Positions 1 to 7,605 of a stretch of DNA of 16,155 nucleotides are shown here, one piece after another. The DNA is from Fidelibacterota bacterium (lineage in GTDB: Bacteria; Fidelibacterota; Marinisomatia; Marinisomatales; UBA8229), in NCBI GenBank assembly GCA_003535775.1, contig DPYO01000156.1, positions 1-16,155 on the forward strand. The letters run 5' to 3'. The position numbers were made by a program, and so were the translations under genes. How positions within the stretch are numbered: the stretch's first letter is position 1; each line of letters begins with the position of its first letter. The notes under the pieces are model-generated. The model was not told where the DNA came from. It ran no database searches and saw nothing but the letters and a program-made list of their open reading frames with translations.

Positions 1-633
1 CATCTTGCAATGAAATCGGGGATGCTGGCTGCAGAAACAATTGTGGATGCGTTAAGTGAAAATAATTTTTCCGATGAAATACTTTCAGATTTTGAGAAGA
101 AGGTAAACTCAAGCTGGCTGAGAGACGAATTATGGAAGGTTCGAAATTTTCACCAGGCGTTTGACCACGGATTATTTGGAGGGCTCATAAATGCCGGAAT
201 GGGACTGGTTACAGGAGGAAGAGGCTGGGGATATAAAAACCGAATGTCCAGTGAATCGGGACATTTAAGGATGGAGAAAGGCAAAATTGAAAACCGGTAT
301 AACGAATTAAATTTTGATGGAAAATATCTGTTTGATAAAGTAACTGACGTCTACCATTCTGCTACAGCCCATGAAGAAGATCAAATACCACATTTGCATG
401 TTCGTGATCCGGATGTCTGTATAACAAAATGCCCAGAGGAATTTGGGAACCCATGTGAAAAATTTTGCCCTGCTGATGTCTATGAAATGGTTGGAGAAGG
501 AGAAACTAGAAAACTTCAAATCAATTTTTCGAATTGTGTTCATTGCAAAACCTGTGATATTATGGATCCTTACCAGATCATTGACTGGGTCCCGCCCGAA
601 GGAGGAGATGGACCTACCTGGGTCAATTTATGA
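1..633 (+). CDS. Electron transfer flavoprotein-ubiquinone oxidoreductase, C-terminal part (5' end outside window)
   Basis: The frame is open from base 1 (HLAMKSGMLAAE), so this is the 3' part of a longer gene and the ATG at 10 is an internal methionine. ETF-QO passes electrons from reduced electron transfer flavoprotein (acyl-CoA and amino acid dehydrogenation) to quinone at the membrane, using FAD and one 4Fe-4S cluster. The opening matches the conserved segment after the FAD-binding fold. The C-terminus has the family's cluster signature: a Cys in KFCPADVYE, then 22 residues later CVHCKTC, followed by DPYQIIDWVPPEGGDGP as in mitochondrial and bacterial ETF-QO. Two extra cysteines precede the cluster (CITKC and NPCEK). 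The next gene lies downstream on the same strand after a short A/T-rich gap. The family call is very secure; the FAD and quinone regions cannot be judged from this fragment. Confidence 0.95.
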   Translation, partial: HLAMKSGMLAAETIVDALSENNFSDEILSDFEKKVNSSWLRDELWKVRNFHQAFDHGLFGGLINAGMGLVTGGRGWGYKNRMSSESGHLRMEKGKIENRYNELNFDGKYLFDKVTDVYHSATAHEEDQIPHLHVRDPDVCITKCPEEFGNPCEKFCPADVYEMVGEGETRKLQINFSNCVHCKTCDIMDPYQIIDWVPPEGGDGPTWVNL

Positions 634-701
634 TCACTTCCCATGAAAGAATTCAATAATTATTCTGATATTTTTATCCATTTTTAGTCTATATAATAAA
701 T

Positions 702-719
702 AAGGAGAAGTTCAAAATT
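702..719 (+). promoter_or_regulatory. Strong Shine-Dalgarno followed by probable ATT start codon of the methyltransferase
   Basis: AAGGAG at 702-707 is an ideal anti-16S match. It is followed, nine bases later, by ATT at 717, which is in frame with the methyltransferase. No ATG, GTG or TTG exists in this frame between the stop at 666-668 and the ATG at 804, yet the intervening codons encode the family's conserved N-terminal motif. The site therefore best explains initiation at ATT, a rare but known start codon (infC in Escherichia coli). A base change from ATG or a sequence error would also fit. Confidence 0.55.
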
Positions 720-2315
720 CTAGAGGTAACCTCCCAATATCTCAATAATCGTGCAGATCCTGATGAAGGAGTTGTATTCACCCCAAATAAACACGCAATA
801 TTTATGGTCAGGGAAGCAATTTTCTGGCGCTTGATTCAGGATTTTCCAAACGTATCGTATAATCAATATCATACTTTCATAACCGGATTAGCAGATAGAA
901 GAACCGGCGAAAGCTTTCTCACCGTCCTTTGTGAGTATCAGTTTCAAGATCCCTCAGCAGGAGATGGAATTTTTATGAAAACACTTTGCCGGGAAATATA
1001 TGACCTTTGTAATAAATATGATTATCAAATAAAAAGAGGGTGGGAAGCAGAGCATGTTCACGGATGGGAAATAAACAGGGAAATTCTGGAAGCCTGTAAA
1101 CGGAATATGAGCTTTTCTCCTCATTTGGTTCAAGGTGATTATCTCAATAGCGAACTAAAAAAACCTGTGGATGTGATTATTGCTAATCCGCCCTATGTAC
1201 GGCAGGAATATTTATCTTCAGATTATAAGCAAAAGCTCATTGAACAATTTCAACCTGAGTTTTCTGGCATAAAATTATCTGTACGTTGTGATTTGTACAT
1301 TTATTTTCTACTGAAAGCATTAAAGAATTTGAATAAAAATGGAGTGTTCACATTTATCATTCCAAACAGCTGGATGGATAATTTATACGGAGAAATATTA
1401 AGGAAACTGTTCAGAGACGAATTTCAACTTTTATCAATAACCGATTCGGGTTCGCGGCATTTCAAGCAGGAAGTCAACACAGTGATTATCTCAGGCGTTC
1501 TAAAAAAACCTGCGAAAAATAATCAAATAATTGTCAACCTGGATCAAAAGAGCAAATCAATTTCCCAGGAAAGTTTACAGTCTTTAGACCTTGGCTGGCA
1601 TGGATCTTTATTCAGGTGTCCAGCATGGCTTCTGAAACAAATAAGGGAGAACAAAGCGTTAGAAACAATCGGTGGCGTATTTTCTGTTTGTTCCGGGATC
1701 ATCACCGGGAATAATCGTGCCTTTTACCATCAAGAGAAAATCAAAAACTCCCTTCCTGCAATCCGAAGTCCTAAAGAGACAGCTTCCATTAAATTTACCC
1801 GAACAAATGTTCAATCCTGGATTGGTTTGAACGGTGGAGGATTCAAAGTTAAAAAAGCGCCCTTATTATGGACGGACCTCCGTGGCGGGCGTCATGTTGT
1901 TGTTTGGAATCAGGACAATCTTCCATTTGAACATACGTTTTACGGCTTGCATCCGAAGGATGGAAGAAATGTGGAAACATGGGCTTACATTCTGAATTCA
2001 TCATGGGTGTGGCTCATGGTAGAACTTTTTGGAAGGAGAGGGCTGGGAGGAGGCGCCATCCGTTTGGTAAAAAATGATCTTGTTAAATTACCGATTCCGC
2101 TTTTCACCAATATAAAATTCCCTTCCAATCTCTCAGGATTTTTAGAACGACCGATTTATAATTGGCGAACAGAATTGGAACAAGAAGACAGAAACTTTGT
2201 TGATCAATATATTTTTAAATTCCTTGGAATGAGTACGAAACAAAAAGAGTGTATGATTCTCCTTCGTTTACTCATGGAAAAAAGGGAATCAAAAGCCCGA
2301 AGCGTTCATGACTGA
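717..2315 (+). CDS. N6-adenine DNA methyltransferase, Eco57I/TaqI-like, no restriction partner seen
   Basis: The protein transfers a methyl group from S-adenosylmethionine to adenine N6 at a specific DNA site. From the ATT start it has 532 residues; from the first ATG (804) it has 503. Motif X, GVVFTP, is encoded only upstream of that ATG, so the longer form is preferred. Numbered from ATT, motif I (SAM binding) DPSAGDG is near 78-84 and the catalytic motif IV NPPY near 157-160, followed by VRQEYL as in Eco57I-type enzymes. The C-terminal part carries a TaqI-like target-recognition region beginning near SVCSGIITGNNRAFY. No PD-(D/E)XK nuclease segment is seen in the protein and no restriction gene is nearby, so it looks like a solitary methylase; a type IIG enzyme would normally be much longer. 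Its last 8 bases overlap the next gene, implying coupled translation. Family certain, target sequence unknown, start moderately certain. Confidence 0.87.
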   Translation: MLEVTSQYLNNRADPDEGVVFTPNKHAIFMVREAIFWRLIQDFPNVSYNQYHTFITGLADRRTGESFLTVLCEYQFQDPSAGDGIFMKTLCREIYDLCNKYDYQIKRGWEAEHVHGWEINREILEACKRNMSFSPHLVQGDYLNSELKKPVDVIIANPPYVRQEYLSSDYKQKLIEQFQPEFSGIKLSVRCDLYIYFLLKALKNLNKNGVFTFIIPNSWMDNLYGEILRKLFRDEFQLLSITDSGSRHFKQEVNTVIISGVLKKPAKNNQIIVNLDQKSKSISQESLQSLDLGWHGSLFRCPAWLLKQIRENKALETIGGVFSVCSGIITGNNRAFYHQEKIKNSLPAIRSPKETASIKFTRTNVQSWIGLNGGGFKVKKAPLLWTDLRGGRHVVVWNQDNLPFEHTFYGLHPKDGRNVETWAYILNSSWVWLMVELFGRRGLGGGAIRLVKNDLVKLPIPLFTNIKFPSNLSGFLERPIYNWRTELEQEDRNFVDQYIFKFLGMSTKQKECMILLRLLMEKRESKARSVHD

Positions 2316-4107
2316 ACACACGAACCATTATTACTATTCTTTTGAGCAAGAAGGGAACTTCAGTTATTCAGCGGAGGATATTGATCAACTGTCTGAATAT
2401 GAAAAATATCAATTGTCATTTCATCCTGAGCGCCCAAAATATCTTGATTATCTTTCATTATTTGATTCTGTTGAAGAATGCTTTTCCAGCGATGAATTCG
2501 GCGCCTGGCTGATCCAGACTCATCGGGCAGAGATCACAATCAACGGATCATCAATCCCATTGATGTCAATTGGCCAGCAGACCGGCCCCACTTCCCGTTA
2601 TAATGAAATGCTGGAAATGATGAAGGACGGCGAAAAAGTAAAACACTGGAACCATGGAATGCCTACTCCGGCTTCCTATGAGAGGGCAATCCGCGCTGTT
2701 GATGCGGCGAATGAAGAAAGTCGAATGATCATTACTTTTGTGGATACACCGGGGGCTGATCCCACGGAAGAATCAGAAGAGGGAGGCATTGCATGGCGGA
2801 TTGGAGAGACTATTCAAAAATTGATTGAATCAAACACTCCAACTTTGTCTCTGATTATAAACCGCGGGTGCAGCGGGGGAGCCATCGCGTTAACAGGATG
2901 CGACTGCGTGTTGGCTATGGAATATTCTACTTATCTTGTAATTACCCCAGAGGCATGTTCGTCAATACTTTTCCATACCCGTCACCGAGCTAATGAAGCA
3001 GCGGAAGTCTCCCAGATCACTTCCCGGGAAGGTTTTGAATTGGGTATTGTTGATGAAATGGTACCTGAAAAGCCGGGGCCGGCACACCGCAATCCGGCTG
3101 AAGCAATCCAGACTGCAGGGACAGTTCTAAAAAATTGGATTGAAAAATTGAATAAAATTCCTGCCAAAGAACTTTTTCAAGATAGAATCGAACGCTGGAA
3201 AAAGATTGGTCATTGGGATGAAGTAACGGTAAACAAGACTCAATTAATTCAGGAAAAAGTATCCCGACTTCCTATAATAAATAAGGAGGGATTCGTAAAG
3301 CGTCACAAGGATTGCTACTCAAAGTCAGGAAAGCGTATTTATGATCCTGTGAATGGTTCCCTCCTTCAAAAAAATAATTATGTTTGCGATATATGTGGCC
3401 ACAGGTATGCTAGGCCAAGCGCCTGGGATTATATGGATTTGATTCTGGATCAAGGCTCCTTTAATGAACATGAAGAAACCCGCTATGTTATAGATAAAGA
3501 TATTTTAGAATTTCCAGGATATAGTGAAAAATTGGAGGAAACCCGCCTAAAAACTGGAATGACTTCCGCTCTAATCACCGGAATGGGAAAAATTCTAAAA
3601 AATGAAGTTATTTACTGCGGAACGGAATTCGGATTTTTAGGCGGGTCTTACTGTATGAGTTCCGGAGAAAAGATTTGGCGTGCAGCAGAGATTGCTTTGA
3701 CAAAAAGATTGCCCATGGTTCTTCAAGCCTGCGGAGGAGGAGCCCGCATGCATGAAGGTTGTTCTTCCATGGTTGGCATTCCCAAGGCACATGTAGCTCT
3801 CACCCGCGTAGAGCGAAAAGGGATCCCTGTGATTACCCTGATCACCGATCCAACGCTGGGAGGAGTTGCAATTGGCTATGGTTCCCGGGGAATCAGGTTG
3901 TTTGAGCTCAACAGCGGAAATATTGGTTTTTCCGGCCGGCGGGTGATTGAACAATATGTGGGACACAAATTAGGACGGGATTTTCAGACAACCCAGTGGC
4001 TCCATCAGCACGGGCATGCCGATACAATTGTCACACCAGAAAATATCAGAAAGATGATTGTTGAAATAATAGAAGGCAGCTCACCCCAAAATACAGTCGA
4101 CAAATGA
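2308..4107 (+). CDS. Fused acetyl-CoA carboxylase carboxyltransferase, AccA-like half then AccD-like half
   Basis: The carboxyltransferase of acetyl-CoA carboxylase moves CO2 from carboxybiotin to acetyl-CoA, giving malonyl-CoA for fatty acid synthesis. In this 599-residue protein both subunits are one chain. Residues about 30-290 are AccA-like (HPERPKYLDYLSLF near 39-52, GMPTPASYERA near 117-127, FVDTPGAD near 144-151, CSGGAIAL near 188-195, YLVITPEACSSIL near 209-221). Residues about 355-590 are AccD-like (CDICGHRY near 360-367, GGGARMHEG near 476-484, TDPTLGGV near 513-520, GFSGRRVIEQ near 540-549). The order is the reverse of single-chain propionyl-CoA carboxylase beta subunits, where the AccD-like domain comes first. 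The AccD zinc ribbon is incomplete: the second CxxC pair is present (C360, C363), but the first is reduced to a lone Cys336. The ATG lies inside the end of the methyltransferase gene. No accB or accC is in the window. Acting on another acyl-CoA is possible. Confidence 0.92.
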   Translation: MTEHTNHYYYSFEQEGNFSYSAEDIDQLSEYEKYQLSFHPERPKYLDYLSLFDSVEECFSSDEFGAWLIQTHRAEITINGSSIPLMSIGQQTGPTSRYNEMLEMMKDGEKVKHWNHGMPTPASYERAIRAVDAANEESRMIITFVDTPGADPTEESEEGGIAWRIGETIQKLIESNTPTLSLIINRGCSGGAIALTGCDCVLAMEYSTYLVITPEACSSILFHTRHRANEAAEVSQITSREGFELGIVDEMVPEKPGPAHRNPAEAIQTAGTVLKNWIEKLNKIPAKELFQDRIERWKKIGHWDEVTVNKTQLIQEKVSRLPIINKEGFVKRHKDCYSKSGKRIYDPVNGSLLQKNNYVCDICGHRYARPSAWDYMDLILDQGSFNEHEETRYVIDKDILEFPGYSEKLEETRLKTGMTSALITGMGKILKNEVIYCGTEFGFLGGSYCMSSGEKIWRAAEIALTKRLPMVLQACGGGARMHEGCSSMVGIPKAHVALTRVERKGIPVITLITDPTLGGVAIGYGSRGIRLFELNSGNIGFSGRRVIEQYVGHKLGRDFQTTQWLHQHGHADTIVTPENIRKMIVEIIEGSSPQNTVDK

Positions 4108-4250
4108 AACGCCCAAGCATGTACAATCGGCATGAGGCCAGCTTGAAGGCATTTGTTGAAAAATGATTTCTAAAGCATTAATAACAGGTTCATTTAATCA
4201 TACGGTTTTTCATGAAAGGAATTCCTGACCAGTCTTTTTATGAATTCAGT
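4108..4250. other. Convergent intergenic region with a 20-codon ORF and a weak stem-loop
   Basis: The plus-strand genes end here and face the minus-strand operon. An ATG at 4104 overlaps the carboxyltransferase stop as ATGA and opens a 20-codon frame ending at 4166 (MKRPSMYNRH...). Its length gives no basis for a function. GCC-CAAGC at 4111-4118 can pair with GCTTG-AA-GGC at 4141-4150 through a long loop, but no U-tract follows, so it is a poor intrinsic terminator. Short palindromes TTTCATGAAA (4208-4217) and GGAATTCC (4218-4225) follow. No gene is recognised in the rest. Confidence 0.35.
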
Positions 4251-6062
4251 TTATGCCTTATACAAATTTTCCAGGATGTCTCTATACCGTTCCGTCACCA
4301 CTTTTCTCCGGACTTTCAATGTAGGAGTTAACTCATCTTTGTCCTGATCAAAATCTTCTTCCAATATAAAGAATTTCTTTATTGTTTCGTATGAAGCCAG
4401 CTTTTCATTCTTGATGTGGACTTCCTGGCGATAGAGTTTGTAGACTTCCTCTTTTTTAGAAAGATCAGCCAAATCCTGGTATAAAAGTTTATGGTCACGG
4501 GCAAATTTGGCGATCTCATCTTCATCCATGGTTATGAGTGCAGTCAAATACGGTTTTTTATCGCCAAATACCATGGCCTGGCTTACGTAAGGACTGGTCT
4601 TTAAAAGATTTTCTATATTTTGGGGTGCCACATTTTTTCCGCCAGCTGTAATGATCAAGTCCTTTTTTCGATCTGTAATAAATAAATAACCATCTTCATC
4701 AATATGACCCACATCTCCTGTATGAAGCCAGAAGCTGCCGTTGCTGCCAGGTTTCAATAGTTCATTAGTTGCATCTTCGTTTTTATAATATTCTTTTATA
4801 TTTTGTGGAGCACGGACACAAATTTCACCATCATCAGCAATCATCACTTCGGTCTCAGGAAGTAGTTGTCCTACGGAACCAATTTTAACAAACCCCGGTT
4901 TATTACAGGATATAACCCCAGTTGTCTCCGTCATACCATAGGCCTCATAAATGGTGATGCCCATCCATTTAAAATAGTATATTATTTCCGGTGAAATAGG
5001 TGCTGCACCTGATATCATAAATCGTATCCGACCGCCAAAAATATCCTTGATCTTATTGTAAATAAGAAACTTGGCAATGGCTGATTTGAATTTTAATGTA
5101 ATGGGAATCGATTTCTTTTTAGATAACAATTTGGATCGTTTTCTACCTGTCTCAACCGACCAGTTATACACTTTTTTCTGCACCCATGTTGCATCTCCAA
5201 TTCCTGTGGAAATCCGTGCATAATACTTTTCATAAACACGGGGAGTACCGAACATAATGGTTGGCCCAACCTGGCGCGTATTATCCGGCATGTCTTCAAT
5301 ACTTTCAGCAAAGGCGGTCTCATTACCATAAACAAGCTTCAAAAAATGCCCCAGGAGTCGCTCTGCAATATGAGCCAATGGTAAATATGCTACCGATATA
5401 TCCTCTTTTCGAATATCGAGCAGATCTGGTAAATGTTTGATCATGGAGATGACGTTGTCACTGTTGATGACACCAGCTTTTGGGTGTCCTGTTGTTCCTG
5501 ATGTATAAATAAAGCTTATTACTTCTTCCGGTTTACTGGATTCGATCCTTTGTTCAAAAGAACCATCATCTATGCCCATTTCAATAAAATCAGCAAACGA
5601 AGTCACATTGGGAAGATCTTTGGGGTGGTACGCATCAAATACAACTGCTTTTTCAACTTTTGGCAATCTACCCCAAATTTCTAAAATTTTATCAAGTTGT
5701 TCCTGATCCTCAATAAACATGAGGCGTGCATCGCTATGCTCTGCTATATAAAGAACTTGTTCTTTTGTATTAGAATGGTAGACTGGTGCCGTAACACACC
5801 CAACGCACATAATAGCCATATCACACATGACCCACTCCAACCGCGTTTGCGATAGAATAGAAACTTTATCTCCTGGATTCAAGCCAGATGCCAGCAAGGC
5901 TTGGCCAATCTTTTTGGCATTTGCTCCGTATTCACCCCAGGTTTGAGATTCCCAAACTCCTCTTACTTTAGACCAGTTTGCAATATCATGTTTCTGTTCA
6001 GTCACATGATGCAAGAATGCTTTAGGAACCGTATTGCAAATATTAAAGTCAGGTTTACTCAT
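4251..6062 (-). CDS. Long-chain acyl-CoA synthetase (AMP-forming), FadD-like
   Basis: The enzyme activates a carboxylic acid, probably a long- or medium-chain fatty acid, through an acyl-adenylate to acyl-CoA. It has 603 residues from the chosen start. The ANL-family core motifs are all visible: the P-loop YTSGTTGHPK near 186-195, YGMTETTG near 375-382, the hinge region HTGDVGHIDEDGY near 447-459 with TDRKKDLI, GGKNVAP near 474-480, and the C-terminal catalytic-lysine segment LTPTLKVRRK near 578-587. The C-terminal extension matches bacterial long-chain (ACSL-type) ligases rather than acetyl-CoA synthetase. A GTG at 6071 would add three residues, but the ATG at 6062 forms an ATGA overlap with the livF stop, the junction style used elsewhere in this operon, so it is preferred. 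As the last gene of the liv-type transporter operon it probably activates the imported substrate; an aromatic or branched acid is possible. Confidence 0.92.
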   Translation of the reverse strand: MSKPDFNICNTVPKAFLHHVTEQKHDIANWSKVRGVWESQTWGEYGANAKKIGQALLASGLNPGDKVSILSQTRLEWVMCDMAIMCVGCVTAPVYHSNTKEQVLYIAEHSDARLMFIEDQEQLDKILEIWGRLPKVEKAVVFDAYHPKDLPNVTSFADFIEMGIDDGSFEQRIESSKPEEVISFIYTSGTTGHPKAGVINSDNVISMIKHLPDLLDIRKEDISVAYLPLAHIAERLLGHFLKLVYGNETAFAESIEDMPDNTRQVGPTIMFGTPRVYEKYYARISTGIGDATWVQKKVYNWSVETGRKRSKLLSKKKSIPITLKFKSAIAKFLIYNKIKDIFGGRIRFMISGAAPISPEIIYYFKWMGITIYEAYGMTETTGVISCNKPGFVKIGSVGQLLPETEVMIADDGEICVRAPQNIKEYYKNEDATNELLKPGSNGSFWLHTGDVGHIDEDGYLFITDRKKDLIITAGGKNVAPQNIENLLKTSPYVSQAMVFGDKKPYLTALITMDEDEIAKFARDHKLLYQDLADLSKKEEVYKLYRQEVHIKNEKLASYETIKKFFILEEDFDQDKDELTPTLKVRRKVVTERYRDILENLYKA

Positions 6063-6799
6063 GACCGCCACAAACGTGCTCTGCGGACATATTTTCCTTC
6101 ACCCAAATACATTTCCCGCACTTTTTCTTCCTCATATAATTCGTCATAGGTTCCGCTTAAAAAAATCTTACCTGATGTAAGGACATACCCGTAATCTGCA
6201 ATTTTAAGAGCTTGGGTCACATTTTGTTCAACCAAAAGTATTGTCACTCCAGCTTGATGTAAGTCTTGAATAATTGTGAAAATTTCCTGAACGAGTTTTG
6301 GTGACAAACCTAAAGATGGTTCATCCAATAATAACAATTTTGGTTCCAGCATTAATGCTCTGGCAAGAGCCAGCATTTGCTGTTCCCCTCCGCTTAATGT
6401 TCCAGCCTGCTGACTGCCGCGTTTTGAAAGTATTGGGAAATGGGCTGTGACTTTTTCAAAACGATCTGCAAACAGATCTTTATCTTTTATCAGGAACCCA
6501 CCCATCAACAAATTTTCATTAACAGTTAATTCCGGGAAAATGCGTCTATTTTCAGGTACATGGGATATACCCATTTTGATGATTTCTTCAGGGTCTTTAT
6601 GATTGATTTGTTCATCATTAAAATGGATGGTTCCGTATCCCGGTTTAGTAATACCAGAGATCGTTTTTAAAATGGTTGTTTTCCCTGCGCCATTGGCTCC
6701 AAGAATACAAACAAGCTGTCCTTTTTTAACACCCAGTGAAACTCCATGGAGAGCTTTGATCTTGCCGTAAAACGTCTCTACTCCAACCATCTTAAGCAT
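6059..6799 (-). CDS. livF: HAAT-family ABC transporter ATPase, LivF-like
   Basis: This is one of the two cytoplasmic ATPases that drive a branched-chain-amino-acid-type importer, 246 residues long and of normal length. Walker A GANGAGKT lies near 34-41, the Q-loop region VPENRRIF near 81-88, the ABC signature LSGGEQQ near 135-141 and Walker B LLLLDEP near 155-161. The LivF-typical LLVEQN segment sits near 188-193, with Gln where most ABC ATPases have the H-loop His. Its start overlaps the livG stop by 8 bases, and its stop overlaps the acyl-CoA ligase start by 4. The substrate cannot be read from the ATPase; members of this family also import amides, urea and aromatic acids. Confidence 0.94.
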   Translation of the reverse strand: MLKMVGVETFYGKIKALHGVSLGVKKGQLVCILGANGAGKTTILKTISGITKPGYGTIHFNDEQINHKDPEEIIKMGISHVPENRRIFPELTVNENLLMGGFLIKDKDLFADRFEKVTAHFPILSKRGSQQAGTLSGGEQQMLALARALMLEPKLLLLDEPSLGLSPKLVQEIFTIIQDLHQAGVTILLVEQNVTQALKIADYGYVLTSGKIFLSGTYDELYEEEKVREMYLGEGKYVRRARLWRS

Positions 6800-7553
6800 G
6801 GACTTCGTCCCCCAGGAATACCTTAATTACTTCAGGATGATTTTTTACTTCTTCCGGTTCTCCCATTGCCAGAACCCTGCCGGAATCCAAAACACAGATA
6901 CGATCCGAAATATTCATGACCAAATTCATATCATGCTCTACCACTAACACAGTTATCTTCAGGATATCTCTTATTTCAGAAATAATTTTTCCAATTTCCA
7001 ATGTCTCCTGGTCATTCATTCCCGCAGCAGGTTCATCTATCAGGATCAATTTTGGTTTACAAATCAGCGCACGTGCAATTTCAACCAATTTTTGAATACC
7101 ATATGGCTGCCCGCTCAAATACTTCTTTTCAAAGTTGGCAATCCCTAAAAAATCCATAACCTCTAAGGCTAACGCTTCTTCTCTTTCACGTTCTTTTCGT
7201 GAAATCCATCTAGTGAATGTATCCCTCACAGTTAACCTGTGGTGGGCACCTAATAAAATATTATCGAGGAGAGTCATAAAAGGAACATTCTGGAGATTTT
7301 GGAAGGTACGGGAAATACCATATTTGACAATCTCATGAGGTCTTCTGTCCAGAAGGTCAACATTGTTATATTTTATAGAACCCCGTTGAGGAGAACAAAA
7401 ACCATTGATACAATTGAATAATGTGGATTTTCCGGAACCATTGGGCCCGATTAAAGAAAAGACTTCTCCCTCTTTTACGTCAAACGATACACCATTCAGG
7501 GCCACCACACCTGAAAATTGCATGTGCAGATTATTAATTCTCAAGTCAGCCAT
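6792..7553 (-). CDS. livG: HAAT-family ABC transporter ATPase, LivG-like
   Basis: This is the second ATPase of the importer, 253 residues. Walker A GPNGSGKST is near 36-44, the Q-loop region SRTFQNLQ near 81-88, the signature is the LivG-style LSGQPYGIQKL near 146-156, Walker B LILIDEP is near 169-175, and the H-loop VVEHDMN includes His207. LivG signatures often read PYGxQRRLEIARAL, and KLVEIARAL here fits. No clear Shine-Dalgarno precedes the ATG apart from the G-rich arm of the terminator-like hairpin just upstream, so structure there may modulate translation as well as readthrough. LivF and LivG are expected to pair as a heterodimer beneath LivH and LivM. Confidence 0.94.
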   Translation of the reverse strand: MADLRINNLHMQFSGVVALNGVSFDVKEGEVFSLIGPNGSGKSTLFNCINGFCSPQRGSIKYNNVDLLDRRPHEIVKYGISRTFQNLQNVPFMTLLDNILLGAHHRLTVRDTFTRWISRKEREREEALALEVMDFLGIANFEKKYLSGQPYGIQKLVEIARALICKPKLILIDEPAAGMNDQETLEIGKIISEIRDILKITVLVVEHDMNLVMNISDRICVLDSGRVLAMGEPEEVKNHPEVIKVFLGDEVHA

Positions 7554-7560
7554 GACAAAT

Positions 7561-7590
7561 AAAGCCCCCGATATAAAGATCGAGGGCTTT
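7561..7590 (-). terminator. Terminator-like hairpin between binding-protein gene and livG
   Basis: AAAGCCC-C-CGAT at 7561-7572 pairs with ATCG-A-GGGCTTT at 7579-7590, giving a 12-base stem with one C/A mismatch around a six-base loop. On the minus strand the stem follows the binding-protein stop by 15 bases and is followed by ATTTGT and then the livG ATG only eight bases from the stem. The trailing U-run is short and broken, so partial termination or mRNA stabilisation is more likely than a full stop. Such an element would give more binding protein than ATPase. Folding energy was not computed. Confidence 0.6.
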
Positions 7591-7605
7591 ATAATTTAAT
7601 TGTTA

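Noticed and set aside
443..646. 67-codon ORF overlapping the ETF-QO end in another frame
   Set aside because: It overlaps the conserved 4Fe-4S region of ETF-QO and reads as a low-complexity shadow.
692..697. TATAAT as a -10 promoter element before the methyltransferase
   Set aside because: No convincing -35 hexamer is found 16-18 bases upstream, and a transcript starting about seven bases downstream would cut into the Shine-Dalgarno.
3637..3966. 109-codon minus-strand ORF inside the carboxyltransferase gene
   Set aside because: It lies wholly antisense to strongly conserved AccD-like codons, has no family resemblance and no ribosome site; it is a shadow frame.
6062..6071. GTG at 6071 as the acyl-CoA ligase start
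   Set aside because: It adds only three residues; the ATG at 6062 gives the ATGA overlap seen elsewhere in the operon.
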